Of a DNA stretch of 64,000 nt, positions 50,411-60,538 are shown piece by piece. A program made the position numbers and the translations under genes. This stretch comes from Aestuariirhabdus haliotis (GTDB lineage: Bacteria > Pseudomonadota > Gammaproteobacteria > Pseudomonadales > Aestuariirhabdaceae). The stretch lies in NCBI RefSeq assembly GCF_023509475.1, contig NZ_JAKSDZ010000003.1:205610-269609 (forward strand), read 5' to 3'. The notes below the pieces were generated by a model. The model saw nothing but the letters and a program-made list of their open reading frames with translations. It was not told the origin of the DNA and did not search any database. Numbering within the stretch: position 1 is the first letter of the stretch; each line of letters begins with the position of its first letter.

Positions 50411-51469
50411 ATGCAACCTGCTCCCCGCTTCTACATTGTGCAACTGACATGGCCCGAAGCCGAAGCACAGGCCATGGAACTTCGGCTCGACATATTCCAT
50501 CAGGAACAGGGCATCGATCGCCAACTGATGACCGATGAACAGGACGCAGATGCCTTACACTTCCTTCTCTACGACGAAGGACACGCAAAGCCTGTGGCAA
50601 CCGCAAGGATGCTCACCGACGGTCGAATTGGCCGTGTAGCAACGCTAAAACCCTTCAGGGGCCAAGGGTTTGGCAAAAGCATGATGAGCTACATGCACGA
50701 CATAGCAGCCCAACGGGGCATCGATAACACCCAGCTTCATGCCCAACATACCAGCATCGATTTTTACCAGCAGCTCGGCTATATCGCTCGGGGAGATACT
50801 TTCGAGGAAGCCGGCATTCCCCATCAGGCAATGACCAGGGCAGTTGACCAGCTGGACCGTCCCATAGAATTCACGGCGGATCATGCGGGCCCACGCGCGG
50901 TGGTAAAAGCCCCATCGCCGGATAATTACAACCCCAAAGCAGAACGCCCTGCCGACAGCCCCATAGAAACCAGTGCCAAACTGGGTTTTACCGGTGCTTT
51001 ACCCCTACTGCGCTCTTCCTCAGAGATCATCGATCATATAGCCGCATTAATAGCCCAGGCAGACCAGAAAGTTTTTATTTACGCCCCAACCCTGATTCCG
51101 CAGCTATTTGCCGACCCTAAGGTATTACAAGCAATCTCCAAAAGCGCCCGCCGCAATCCGCTTAGCCAGGTTCAGCTGCTGATCAACGATCCGGAACCTC
51201 TGATAAAACAGCACCACCCCCTTCTTCAACTGCAACAACGAATCAATAGTCTGATCACCCTGCGCTGCACAGTGCCCAGCTACCCAGTGGACAGCCTGGG
51301 CCTGATATTGGCCGACACTGCGGGCTGGCTGGAGTTAACGGATGACAATCCATTAACCTTACGTGGAAACTTCAACGATACACCGAGGGTCAAACAGTGG
51401 CAGGAACGAATAAAACATGCCTGGAATCACTCCATAGTCCCCCTGGATATAAGGCAGATGTCATTATGA
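50411..51469 (+). CDS. GNAT acetyltransferase with an extra C-terminal domain
   Basis: 352 residues. Residues 1-150 are an ElaA/HPA2-like GNAT domain with acetyl-CoA loop FRGQGFGKSMMSYM near 83 and FYQQLGYIARGD near 120. A Pro-rich linker (about 155-185) leads to a second globular domain (190-352, RSSSEIIDHIAALIAQADQ...) whose strand/helix pattern (KVFIYAPTL; VQLLINDPEPL) recalls phospholipase D-like folds without an HKD motif. In Pseudomonas I recall these as two adjacent genes, so this looks like a fusion. Substrates are unknown. Overlaps the next gene by four bases. Confidence 0.82.
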   Translation: MQPAPRFYIVQLTWPEAEAQAMELRLDIFHQEQGIDRQLMTDEQDADALHFLLYDEGHAKPVATARMLTDGRIGRVATLKPFRGQGFGKSMMSYMHDIAAQRGIDNTQLHAQHTSIDFYQQLGYIARGDTFEEAGIPHQAMTRAVDQLDRPIEFTADHAGPRAVVKAPSPDNYNPKAERPADSPIETSAKLGFTGALPLLRSSSEIIDHIAALIAQADQKVFIYAPTLIPQLFADPKVLQAISKSARRNPLSQVQLLINDPEPLIKQHHPLLQLQQRINSLITLRCTVPSYPVDSLGLILADTAGWLELTDDNPLTLRGNFNDTPRVKQWQERIKHAWNHSIVPLDIRQMSL

Positions 51470-52251
51470 AACGCTGGCTGCTGAGCTTAATGCTGCTCTT
51501 TCCATCCCTGCCCTTAATGGCGGAAATGAAAACCTATGCTGTTGATACCAGGCATCAACTGGCGTCAGAACTGGTTCCGACCCTGCGCGAAATCGTTTCC
51601 CCGGGCGGCACGGTAACCTCCTTTAACAACACCCTGATTATCAAAACGACACCCGATAACTTTGATCAACTGGAATCACTGATCAATCAGCTCGACAGCC
51701 CAATACGCCAACTGATGATCAGCGTCACCCAGGATGAAAGAACCGCCCGAAACAACCGCCGAATCCGGGTCGACGGATCTATCAGCGCCGGTGATACAGA
51801 GATTTCGGTAGGCGACAAGGACAAAGACCAGATTACCATCGATTACGGCACTCGCTCACGAGAAGGCAAAGGCACCCAGAGCGTCCGTGCAATGGAGGGG
51901 CAACCCGCGTTTATCTATATTGGCGAGCAGTTTCCTGTCCGCAGCAGCAACGGCTGGAGCACTAGCACCACCTATAAATCAGCAGTAAGGGGGTTCTACG
52001 TGACGGTGCACGTCAGAGACAACATCGCCAGCGTTAGCTTGGAAGCCACGAATGACCGATTGCAATCCAACAACAGCAAAATCGTTAACACCCGCGGCAC
52101 CGCCACCCGTGTCCAGGTTCAACTCGGTGAATGGGCACCAATCGGCGGGCTGGATGAATCCAGTCAACAAAACAACCAACAAATCAATGCTCGAAGCTCA
52201 AGCACCCTTAATCGAAGCGGTGGTTTTTATTTGAAGGTCGACGAGATTTAA
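51466..52251 (+). CDS. Periplasmic protein with secretin N-like (NolW) domain
   Basis: 261 residues with a signal peptide (MKRWLLSLMLLFPSLPLMAEM). Residues about 22-90 resemble the short secretin N/NolW domain: TRHQLASELVPTLREIVSPGGTVTSFNNTLIIKT, DNFDQLESLINQLDSP. A beta-rich C-terminal part follows with a VQLGEWAPIGG motif, as found just before the secretin gate. It has no full secretin barrel and no secretion genes nearby, so it is a stand-alone relative. The ATG at 51466 overlaps the stop of the GNAT gene (ATGA). Confidence 0.8.
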   Translation: MKRWLLSLMLLFPSLPLMAEMKTYAVDTRHQLASELVPTLREIVSPGGTVTSFNNTLIIKTTPDNFDQLESLINQLDSPIRQLMISVTQDERTARNNRRIRVDGSISAGDTEISVGDKDKDQITIDYGTRSREGKGTQSVRAMEGQPAFIYIGEQFPVRSSNGWSTSTTYKSAVRGFYVTVHVRDNIASVSLEATNDRLQSNNSKIVNTRGTATRVQVQLGEWAPIGGLDESSQQNNQQINARSSSTLNRSGGFYLKVDEI

Positions 52252-53153
52252 GCCTGCCCGCCTACCACGACGCTACGTCTATGCCTCCGGGCAATCAAAA
52301 GCAACGCCGGTATGTTCATCAACACTCCGTAAACAAGCGGCGTCATCGCCAGCTCGGGCCGCTGCAACATCACTGCAGCGACAAAGATCGCCGTACCGGC
52401 ATTTTGAATGCCAACCTCAACGGCAAAGGTCGGCCCTAAAGCCGGATGATCACGCCAATAACGACTGACGCAATAGCCCAACAACATTCCCATCAAGCAC
52501 AACAAGAGAGCCGCCAACGCGGCCAAAGACCAAAGAGCCGCCACCACATGCTGATTCGCCAACACAATAACCACCACCGTTGCCACTAACGCGGTAAACG
52601 CAGACCGCTGCATCCAGGGAAGAATTCGTACGACGACTCGCCGGCCCAAATGCCTGAGCAACATACCGATAACAACCGGCACCACAGTTACGACGGTCAA
52701 CTGCAGAACAGCTGTTTTGTAAGGCAACTGAAGCTCAACACCAGCCAGCACGACGGGAAGCAACAAAGGCATGCTCAGGGGCACAATCAGACTGGTCATT
52801 CCAGTAAGGGTGATGGACAGCGCGGCATCACCCCCACACATCTGACTGATTGCATTCGAAGTTGCCCCGCCCGGAGACAACGCCAACAACCACAAACCCA
52901 CCGCCACAATACCTTGCAGATCCATCAGGTAAATCAGGCTTAATGCCAGCAAAGGCAGGCCAGCAAGCTGAAGCACAAGGCCGGTAACAACCTGCCCGGG
53001 AGTAACCAGTACCCGACGAAAATCGGCCGGTGTTAATGCCAAACCGACACAAAACATAATCCAGCCAAGAGCTATCGGTAAAATGATAGTCATTGCGATC
53101 TGTGACAAAAGGCATTCCTTGCAATATTCAATAACAGGGACAAACGCCGACAT
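52248..53153 (-). CDS. BASS-family (bile acid:sodium symporter-like) transporter
   Basis: 301 residues with about nine to ten membrane segments. Signature LALSPGGATSNAISQMCGGDAALSITLTGMTSL near 90-120 holds the SPGGATSN crossover motif of the family. The bacterial substrate is unknown; organic anions with sodium are typical. The last four bases overlap the end of the secretin-N gene, which is convergent. An internal Met at residue 21 (53093) could be the true start, since the first 20 residues are atypical. Confidence 0.9.
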   Translation of the reverse strand: MSAFVPVIEYCKECLLSQIAMTIILPIALGWIMFCVGLALTPADFRRVLVTPGQVVTGLVLQLAGLPLLALSLIYLMDLQGIVAVGLWLLALSPGGATSNAISQMCGGDAALSITLTGMTSLIVPLSMPLLLPVVLAGVELQLPYKTAVLQLTVVTVVPVVIGMLLRHLGRRVVVRILPWMQRSAFTALVATVVVIVLANQHVVAALWSLAALAALLLCLMGMLLGYCVSRYWRDHPALGPTFAVEVGIQNAGTAIFVAAVMLQRPELAMTPLVYGVLMNIPALLLIARRHRRSVVVGGQA

Positions 53154-53201
53154 TCAAAACGCCGGCAAGGATTTACTCTATCTTGGACAACGACAGCCTC
53201 G

Positions 53202-54140
53202 CTACTGCTGTACGTAATGGGTTTCCAGAAAACGATTGCAGAGCTCTTCGATATTTTGGGTCGGCGACAGCACGAAATCAATAAATGTTCGAGCAATAGG
53301 CGTCAGATGCTTGGACTGGTGATGCACCAAATGCCAACTACGATAGAGGGGGAAGTTTTCCACCTCCAATTCAACCAGGCAACCGGTTGCCAACTCCAAC
53401 GTAATACTGTGACGGGATACGGCCGATATTCCCAGTTCAGCCATCACTGCCTCCTTGATGGTTTCACTGCTTCCCAACATCATCGTAGGTTGAATATTGA
53501 CCCCTTCCCCGATCAGGTATTCCTCAACGGCTTTCCGGGTACCCGAGCCCATCTCCCGAAAGATAAAGTCATGCTTCTCCAGCTCAACCAGAGGAATATT
53601 CCGCTGCTTTGCCAAGGGATGTGAGGGACTGGCGATAGGCACAATGGGATTATCAACAAAGGGATAACAGGTCAGCGGCATTGCCTCAGGTACTAGCCCC
53701 ATAATCACCAGATCATCCTTATTATCCTTGAGACGTTGAATGATCTGCTCCCGGTTCACGACATCGAGCCGCAGTTTCACCTTGGGAAACTGCTTATGGA
53801 AGGCGCCTAACAGATGCGGAGTAAAATGCTTTGCGCTGGTGACCGCTGCCAGGCGAAACTCACCCTCTAATCCACCCTTCATTGCACTCAGTGTCATCTC
53901 CAGATTGTCAAAACGGACAAACAGATCGGTACAGAATTCATAAAGTTCTTTACCCGGTGATGTCAGTGACAGAGATTTGCCCACCTTGTCAAACAATGGC
54001 AATCCAATGTGCTCTTCCAGCTGTTTTAACTGAATGCTGACGGCAGGCTGAGTCATGCCCATTTCATTGCCCGCTGCCGTATAACTCATCAGAGTGGCAA
54101 CCTTATGGAAGACCTTTAGTTGATGTAGAGTGGCTCTCAT
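53202..54140 (-). CDS. LysR-type transcriptional regulator (CbbR-like)
   Basis: 312 residues. N-terminal winged helix: LHQLKVFHKVATLMSYTAAGNEMGMTQPAVSIQLKQLEEHIG. Effector domain with HDFIFREMGSGTRKAVEEYL near 200, a pattern typical of the CbbR/CysB-like branch. It is divergent from mqo across 146 bases rich in AT, where LysR operators with T-N11-A pattern would be expected, so it may control mqo, itself, or the BASS transporter gene that follows it. Confidence 0.92.
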   Translation of the reverse strand: MRATLHQLKVFHKVATLMSYTAAGNEMGMTQPAVSIQLKQLEEHIGLPLFDKVGKSLSLTSPGKELYEFCTDLFVRFDNLEMTLSAMKGGLEGEFRLAAVTSAKHFTPHLLGAFHKQFPKVKLRLDVVNREQIIQRLKDNKDDLVIMGLVPEAMPLTCYPFVDNPIVPIASPSHPLAKQRNIPLVELEKHDFIFREMGSGTRKAVEEYLIGEGVNIQPTMMLGSSETIKEAVMAELGISAVSRHSITLELATGCLVELEVENFPLYRSWHLVHHQSKHLTPIARTFIDFVLSPTQNIEELCNRFLETHYVQQ

Positions 54141-54286
54141 CCCATATACCTTTATTAATGATTAACATAATTTATATCAATTTTTACTAATGAGCCAATC
54201 AGGGTACAGTAGCGCCTACAAAATTCAGTAACGGCACCCGTGGGGACGATCCTCCACAAGCTGCCAACCAAGCCGAGGTAACGACC

Positions 54287-55957
54287 ATGACTCACGATCG
54301 CTTCGACGCACTACTGGTGGGCTCAGGAACAATGAGCGCCACACTTGCTACTCTTCTGAAAGAGCTTGACCCCACCCTTCGAATCGGCATGGTGGAACGT
54401 CTCGATGCTGTTGCCCAGGAGAGCACTTCCGGCTGGAACAACGCAGGTACTGGCCACGCCGCCTATTGTGAGCTGAATTATACGCCCGAAAGCAATGATG
54501 GCGTGGAGATCGGTAAAGCCCTCAGCATCAACGCTGCCTTTGAATTGTCACTGCAACTTTGGAGTTACCTGGTTCAACAGCAAACCCTTCCGGCTCCGCA
54601 ACACTTCATCAATCCGACCCCCCACTGCAGCTTTGTTTGGGGAGATGACAATGTCAGCTTTCTGAAACAGCGATTCGAACAGATGAGTCAGCACCACCTG
54701 TTTCAGGGCATGGAGTACAGTGAAGACCCCGAGACAATTCAAAACTGGATGCCTCTGGTAATGGACGGCAGAGACCCCACCGAACCGGTTGCTGCAACCC
54801 GCATGGTACAGGGAGCAGATGTCGATTTTGGCTCCCTGACACGTAATATGGTCGACTCTCTGCAACAGCAAGAAGATTTTGATCTGCTACTGAACCATGA
54901 AGTTAGCGAACTTGAGCAACTGGCCGATAGCCGCTGGCAGATAACTCTATGCGACCGTAGCTCGGGCCATAAAAAGACTCTGAATAGCGCTTTTGTATTC
55001 CTCGGGGCAGGAGGTGGCACATTGCCATTGTTGCAAAAGTCCAATATTCCAGAATCCAAAGGATACGCCGGCTTTCCCGTTAGCGGTCAATGGCTGGTCT
55101 GTAAAGACCCGGAAACCGTTGCTGCCCATAGCGCAAAAGTCTACGGTAAGGCCGCCATTGGCGCACCGCCCATGTCGGTACCCCATTTGGATACCCGCGT
55201 GATCGACGGCCAAAAAGCCCTTCTGTTCGGCCCTTTTGCCGGCTTTACTACCAAGTTTCTCAAGCATGGATCCCTGATGGATCTGCCGGGTTCTGTACGC
55301 ACCGACAATCTGATGCCCCTGACCTCCGTCGGTATCAACAACCTGGATCTTACCCGATACCTGATCAAGGAAGCTTTGCAGTCCAACGAATCACGCATGG
55401 AATCACTGCGTCACTACTTGCCTCTGGCCAAGAGTGAAGATTGGACGCTGGCCACGGCTGGACAGCGAGTTCAGGTCATCAAGAAAGACGCCAAGGGCAA
55501 AGGCTCCCTGGAATTTGGTACCGAAGTAGTCACCTCCAAAGATGGCTCCCTTGCAGCCCTGATGGGTGCTTCACCAGGTGCCTCTATCGCCGTTCAGGCT
55601 ATGCTAAATGTGCTCAACAGCTGCTTCAAAGAGAAGATGCAAAGCAGTGACTGGCAGCAAAAAATGCGGACTATGATCCCCTCGCACAACACTTCTCTGA
55701 TTGAGGATGCGGATCACCTGCGAAACCTCCGCCCACAGACGCTTGAAACCCTGGGCCTGTTCAACGCTAACAGCACTAAGAAACCTGCCGATCGTGTCAT
55801 CCTTCCAATTGATCAGCATCCGGATTTCCCCCATAAATCCAGCCAGACCGAGCAAGCGAAGCGAGACAGCAGCCAGAAATACGCACAATTATCATCCATC
55901 AAGCAACCACTCAAGGCCGCTTCAAACGACGACATCAAAGGCCCTAACAGAGCCTAA
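54287..55957 (+). CDS. mqo: Malate:quinone oxidoreductase
   Basis: 556 residues. FAD-dependent peripheral membrane enzyme oxidising malate to oxaloacetate with quinone reduction. FAD site LLVGSGTMSATLATLLKELDP at 9, STSGWNNAGTGHAAYCELNYTP near 46, and the C-terminal ALMGASPGASIAVQAMLNVL near 425. It has a charged Ser/Lys-rich tail of about 40 residues beyond the usual end. It works with GlcB, which makes malate, and AceA next door. Confidence 0.96.
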   Translation: MTHDRFDALLVGSGTMSATLATLLKELDPTLRIGMVERLDAVAQESTSGWNNAGTGHAAYCELNYTPESNDGVEIGKALSINAAFELSLQLWSYLVQQQTLPAPQHFINPTPHCSFVWGDDNVSFLKQRFEQMSQHHLFQGMEYSEDPETIQNWMPLVMDGRDPTEPVAATRMVQGADVDFGSLTRNMVDSLQQQEDFDLLLNHEVSELEQLADSRWQITLCDRSSGHKKTLNSAFVFLGAGGGTLPLLQKSNIPESKGYAGFPVSGQWLVCKDPETVAAHSAKVYGKAAIGAPPMSVPHLDTRVIDGQKALLFGPFAGFTTKFLKHGSLMDLPGSVRTDNLMPLTSVGINNLDLTRYLIKEALQSNESRMESLRHYLPLAKSEDWTLATAGQRVQVIKKDAKGKGSLEFGTEVVTSKDGSLAALMGASPGASIAVQAMLNVLNSCFKEKMQSSDWQQKMRTMIPSHNTSLIEDADHLRNLRPQTLETLGLFNANSTKKPADRVILPIDQHPDFPHKSSQTEQAKRDSSQKYAQLSSIKQPLKAASNDDIKGPNRA

Positions 55958-56000
55958 GCAGGCCAAGCGAACCCCCTAAAAAAGGCTATCGGGTCTCCAC

Positions 56001-56028
56001 AAAAAAGCCGGCAAACGCCGGCTTTTTT
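56001..56028. terminator. Bidirectional intrinsic terminator between mqo and glcB
   Basis: Stem AAAAAAGCCGGC (56001-56012) / GCCGGCTTTTTT (56017-56028) around AAAC: 12 bp, fully symmetrical, serving both converging genes. Confidence 0.95.
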
Positions 56029-56048
56029 GTTCCTGGTATCAGGGCCAC

Positions 56049-58229
56049 TTAACTTGCGTTTTGTGCCTTAGCCTCACGGCGGTAGGCATGCAACAGCGGC
56101 TCGGTGTAACCATTGGGTTGCTCCATGCCCTTAAACACCAGATCACAAGCTGCACGGAAAGCAACCCCATCATAGCCTGGCGCCATAGCCCGGTAAGTAG
56201 CATCACCGGCATTTTGCTCGTCCACCACAACAGCCATACGCTTCATGGTTTCCATCACCTGCTCTTGCGTACAAACACCGTGACACAACCAGTTAGCGAT
56301 ATGCTGGCTGGAGATTCTCAAAGTAGCACGATCTTCCATCAAGCCAACATTATTGATATCCGGCACTTTCGAGCAGCCGACACCACTGTCGATCCAGCGT
56401 ACTACATACCCCAAAATACCCTGGGCATTGTTGTCCAATTCCTGCTGAATGTCCTGCTCGGTCAGAGTCGATGGATCAGCCATCACAGGAATCGTCAGAA
56501 TATCATCCAGGCTGGCACGAGCACTGTTGGCCAATTCATTTTGACGAGCAACAACATTCACCTGATGGTAATGGGTACTGTGTAAAGTAGCGCCATTTGG
56601 CGACGGCACCCAGGCGGTATTCGCGCCCGACTTGGGATGTCCAATTTTTTGCTCCAGCATGGCGGCCATTTCATCCGGCATGGCCCACATTCCCTTACCT
56701 ATTTGCGCCTTACCTTGTAGCCCACAAGCGAGCCCCTTGTCGACGTTCCAATCCTCGTAAGCATTAATCCAGGGCTGAGCCTTCATTGATGCCTTGGGAA
56801 TCATGGCACCCGCCAACATGCTGGAATGGATCTCATCACCGGTACGATCGAGGAAGCCGGTATTAATAAAGACAACCCGCTCTTTGGCTACACGAATGCA
56901 TTCCTTGAGGTTAATCGTAGTGCGGCGCTCTTCATCCATAATCCCTACTTTGAGGGTATTGCGAGCCAGCCCTAGTGCATCCTCGATGCGAGCAAACAGC
57001 TCACAGGTGAACGCGACCTCTTCAGGACCGTGCATCTTGGGCTTAACAATATAAACCGAGCCACTGCGGCTGTTGCCTCGCTCACCACTGCCTTTCAGGT
57101 CGTGAATCGCAGCCAGGACAGTAACCATGCCATCCAGAATACCTTCAGGGATCTCATTGCCATCCTTGTCCAACACCGCATCAATGGTCATTAAATGGCC
57201 AACATTGCGGACAAACAGCAAGCTGCGGCCATGTAATACCAACTCACTACCGTCGGGGGCTGTATAGCTACGATCATCACTTAAGCGGCGAGTCACGGGC
57301 TTGCCAGCTTTCTGGAAAGTATCCTCCAGCGTACCTTTCATCAGTCCCAGCCAATTACTGTAAACCTCTACCTTATCCTCAGCATCGACCGCGGCAACCG
57401 AGTCTTCGCAGTCCATGATAGTGGTGACAGCAGCTTCAACCAGTAAATCCTTAACGCCAGCCGCATCACCTTTACCGACAGGGGTAGAAGCATCGACCTG
57501 AATTTCGATATGCAAGCCATTGTTCTTCAGCAAAACAGAGGTAGGCGCGGACGCCTCACCCAGGAATCCAACAAACTTTTCGGGCTCGGCCAGAGTGACG
57601 ACATCACCATCCCGAAGGGCTACTGCAAGTTGACCGTTTTCAACGCGGTAGGCGGTAGAATCCTTGTGGCTCTTGCCACCAGTAAGAGGGGCTGCAGCAT
57701 CCAGGTGGTTACGGGCAAACTCGATAACCTTAGCACCACGAACCGGGTTATATCCTGTACCTTTTTCAGCGCCACCCTCTTCTGAAATTGCATCGGTCCC
57801 GTACAAGGCGTCATACAAACTGCCCCAACGAGCATTCGCAGCGTTCAAAGCAAAACGAGCATTCTTGACCGGAACAACCAGCTGAGGACCTGCTTGTGAG
57901 GCAATTTCCGTATCAACATTCTGAGTTTCTACCTTAAAGTCATCCCCCTCAGGCAGCAGATAACCAATCTCGGTCAAAAAGCTTTTATACGCGGCCGCAT
58001 CATGAGGCTGTCCTGCATGCTCTTTGTGCCATTGATCCAGCTTCGCCTGAAAATCATCCCGCTTGGCCAGCAAGCTGCGATTTTTAGGGCTCAAATCGTT
58101 CAGGATTGATTCGAGCTCAATCCAGAAAGTAACGGCCTCAACACCAGTACCTGGAGCAATTTCGTTATTAATCAGGTTGTACAGTTCTTCGGCGATCTGG
58201 AGCCCGCCTTGCTGGATTCGATTGGTCAT
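56049..58229 (-). CDS. glcB: Malate synthase G
   Basis: 726 residues (E. coli GlcB 723). Condenses glyoxylate and acetyl-CoA to malate. Recognisable parts: [19 protein letters not shown] near 275, the catalytic region [24 protein letters not shown] near 395 and [18 protein letters not shown] near 435, and the CoA-side [32 protein letters not shown] near 525. It has the G-isoform insertion domain, the single malate synthase type of pseudomonads. Divergent from aceA over a long AT-rich gap. Confidence 0.97.
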   Translation of the reverse strand: MTNRIQQGGLQIAEELYNLINNEIAPGTGVEAVTFWIELESILNDLSPKNRSLLAKRDDFQAKLDQWHKEHAGQPHDAAAYKSFLTEIGYLLPEGDDFKVETQNVDTEIASQAGPQLVVPVKNARFALNAANARWGSLYDALYGTDAISEEGGAEKGTGYNPVRGAKVIEFARNHLDAAAPLTGGKSHKDSTAYRVENGQLAVALRDGDVVTLAEPEKFVGFLGEASAPTSVLLKNNGLHIEIQVDASTPVGKGDAAGVKDLLVEAAVTTIMDCEDSVAAVDAEDKVEVYSNWLGLMKGTLEDTFQKAGKPVTRRLSDDRSYTAPDGSELVLHGRSLLFVRNVGHLMTIDAVLDKDGNEIPEGILDGMVTVLAAIHDLKGSGERGNSRSGSVYIVKPKMHGPEEVAFTCELFARIEDALGLARNTLKVGIMDEERRTTINLKECIRVAKERVVFINTGFLDRTGDEIHSSMLAGAMIPKASMKAQPWINAYEDWNVDKGLACGLQGKAQIGKGMWAMPDEMAAMLEQKIGHPKSGANTAWVPSPNGATLHSTHYHQVNVVARQNELANSARASLDDILTIPVMADPSTLTEQDIQQELDNNAQGILGYVVRWIDSGVGCSKVPDINNVGLMEDRATLRISSQHIANWLCHGVCTQEQVMETMKRMAVVVDEQNAGDATYRAMAPGYDGVAFRAACDLVFKGMEQPNGYTEPLLHAYRREAKAQNAS

Positions 58230-58816
58230 AGTCTAAGAGCCTCTAGTTTTGCCAAACGCAATAGTAGTGCACTCTGCGTACAGAGAGTTGCAGCGATTGT
58301 AATGAGCCGCCTTAAATTCCGCTAATTTATAGCTGTTATTCCCGATATTCTTTTAATGAATAGCTAGCAACTCATTTATGCGCTCACGTTAACAGAAAAG
58401 CAGTGCAACGGGAGGGCCGGCATCCCGGAACCAATTCCATCATACGGAAAGCTTTTATTAATGTTATAAATTGAAGTAATTAAGACTCACTAAATAAAAC
58501 GCAAATATCCATATAATTCAGAATCTTAGGATAATATATTAAATATATTTCTAGTTTTTATTTTGCCTAAATATGATCAATTATCATGATAGAACCTGTA
58601 CGCATTTATGCTTATAGCTGGCCACTATTAATTCCGGTATACCTGAGCCCTCTTACCGGATGGTGGGATTTATTCAGCATTCTTTACCTGAATAACAGAA
58701 ATAAGCGACATTTATTTCAATTATGCAATCACAATCCCTAAGATTGCCGGCGTAACACAACCCCACCAGTCCGCTGGTAAGTTGCAAACCTACTTTCCTA
58801 CTTTAAAGGATCGACC
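58230..58816. other. AT-rich divergent promoter region between glcB and aceA
   Basis: 587 bases with no supported gene. The segment 58440-58620 is strikingly AT-rich, with palindromic patches such as ATGAT-CAATT-ATCAT (58574-58588). A hairpin GCAATC/GATTGC (58725-58747) lies in the aceA leader. The aceA ribosome site is AAAGGA, seven bases before the ATG. Length and composition suggest several regulator sites or UP-like elements for carbon control of the glyoxylate shunt; no specific operator is recognised. Confidence 0.5.
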
Positions 58817-60415
58817 ATGTCTCAATACGCAAAAGATATCGATACTGCTGCAACTCTGATCAATTCTCAGGGCAGCCCTTGGGATGCGATTAGCGCAGAA
58901 TCTGTCGCTCGCATGCGCGCTCAGAACAAATTCAAAACCGGTCTGGACATTGCCCGATACACCGCCGACATCATGCGCGCCGACATGGCCGCCTTTGATG
59001 CCGATAAGACCAAGTACACCCAGTCTTTGGGCTGCTGGCACGGCTTCATTGGTCAGCAAAAGCTGATCTCTATCAAGAAGCACTTCGGTGGTAAGACTGA
59101 TCGTCGCTACCTCTACCTGTCTGGTTGGATGGTTGCTGCCCTGCGTTCTGACTTCGGCCCTCTTCCTGATCAGTCCATGCACGAGAAAACAGCTGTTGCT
59201 AGCCTGGTTGAAGAGCTGTACACCTTCCTGCGCCAAGCTGATGCCCGTGAACTGGGTGGTCTGTTCCGTGAGCTGGACGCCGCTCGCGAAGCTGGTGATT
59301 CTGCCGCTGAAGCCGCTGCTCAAGACAAGATCGACAACCACGTCACTCACGTCGTGCCCATTATTGCTGATATCGATGCCGGTTTCGGTAACGCTGAAGC
59401 AACTTACCTGATGGCCAAACAGATGATCGAAGCCGGCGCTTGCTGCCTGCAGATCGAAAACCAGGTTGCTGACGAGAAGCAGTGTGGTCACCAGGACGGT
59501 AAAGTTACCGTACCTCACTCTGACTTCCACGCTAAGATCCGTGCCCTGCGTTACGCTTTCCTGGAGCTGGGTGTCGACAACGGCGTTATCGTTGCGCGTA
59601 CCGACTCTGAAGGCGCTGGCCTGACCAAAGAAATCGCCGTTGTTAAACAGCCTGGCGATCAGGGTGACGTTTACAACTCCTACCTGGATGTTGAAGAAGT
59701 TTCTCCAGAAGACACCGCCGAAGGTGATGTTCTGATCAGCCGCAACGGCAAACTGGTTCGTCCTAAGCGTCTGGCTTCTGGCCTGTATGAATTCCGCAAG
59801 GGTACTGGTGAAGAGCGCTGCGTATTTGATTGCGTAGAAGCCATCAATGCCGGTGCCGACCTGCTGTGGATCGAAACAGCCACACCTAACGTTGCCGACA
59901 TCGCTGGCATGATGAACGAAGTTCGTAAAGTTCACCCTGACGCGAAGCTGGTGTACAACAACTCCCCTTCTTTCAACTGGACGCTGAACTTCCGCCAGCA
60001 GGCCTACGATTCCTGGGTAGCTGAAGGTAAAGACGTTTCTGCCTACGACCGTGCAAACCTGATGTCTGCTGAGTATGACGATTCTGAATTGTCTGCCGAA
60101 GCCGATGCTCGTATCCGTACATTCCAGGCTGACAGCTCTCGTGAAGCAAACATCTTCCATCACCTGATCACTCTGCCGACTTATCACACTGCTGCGCTGT
60201 CTACTGACAACCTGGCAAAAGAGTACTTCGGTGAGCAAGGCATGCTGGGTTATGTTGCTGGCGTTCAGCGTAAAGAGATCCGTCAAGGTATCGCCTGTGT
60301 TAAGCACCAGAACATGTCAGGCTCTGACATGGGTGACGATCACAAGGAATACTACGCTGGCGAAGCTGCACTGAAAGCCGGTGGAGCCAAGAACACTTCT
60401 AACCAGTTCAGCTAA
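58817..60415 (+). CDS. aceA: Isocitrate lyase
   Basis: 532 residues, the length and type of Pseudomonas aeruginosa isocitrate lyase (about 531). Splits isocitrate into succinate and glyoxylate. Catalytic loop KQCGHQDGK near 220; DIDAGFGNAEATY near 188; WIETATPNVADI near 350; NNSPSFNWTLNF near 385. Codon use is strongly optimised (CTG, GGT, CGT, AAC, TTC dominate), unlike most neighbours, implying very high expression. Followed by its own terminator. Confidence 0.97.
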   Translation: MSQYAKDIDTAATLINSQGSPWDAISAESVARMRAQNKFKTGLDIARYTADIMRADMAAFDADKTKYTQSLGCWHGFIGQQKLISIKKHFGGKTDRRYLYLSGWMVAALRSDFGPLPDQSMHEKTAVASLVEELYTFLRQADARELGGLFRELDAAREAGDSAAEAAAQDKIDNHVTHVVPIIADIDAGFGNAEATYLMAKQMIEAGACCLQIENQVADEKQCGHQDGKVTVPHSDFHAKIRALRYAFLELGVDNGVIVARTDSEGAGLTKEIAVVKQPGDQGDVYNSYLDVEEVSPEDTAEGDVLISRNGKLVRPKRLASGLYEFRKGTGEERCVFDCVEAINAGADLLWIETATPNVADIAGMMNEVRKVHPDAKLVYNNSPSFNWTLNFRQQAYDSWVAEGKDVSAYDRANLMSAEYDDSELSAEADARIRTFQADSSREANIFHHLITLPTYHTAALSTDNLAKEYFGEQGMLGYVAGVQRKEIRQGIACVKHQNMSGSDMGDDHKEYYAGEAALKAGGAKNTSNQFS

Positions 60416-60467
60416 GCTGAATGGGCTATCTAACCTTGACTACCAAGGCTTAGATTAGAAGTGTTTG

Positions 60468-60502
60468 AAAAGGCGGCCCCTGGGAAACCTGTGCCGCCTT
60501 TT
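60468..60502 (+). terminator. Intrinsic terminator after aceA
   Basis: 10-bp stem AAAAGGCGGC (60468-60477) / GCCGCCTTTT (60493-60502) with a 15-base loop and TTTTCTT tail. It sits inside the upstream part of the next long open frame, showing that the true start of that gene is further right. Confidence 0.85.
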
Positions 60503-60538
60503 CTTAAACTTGTTGCAAGAGCTCACAAAGCGAGACCG

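Noticed and set aside
58790..60307. 505-codon open frame on the minus strand opposite aceA
   Set aside because: Pure antisense shadow: the strong codon bias of aceA avoids codons whose complement would be stops in that frame. The translation is low in Lys and has no family pattern.
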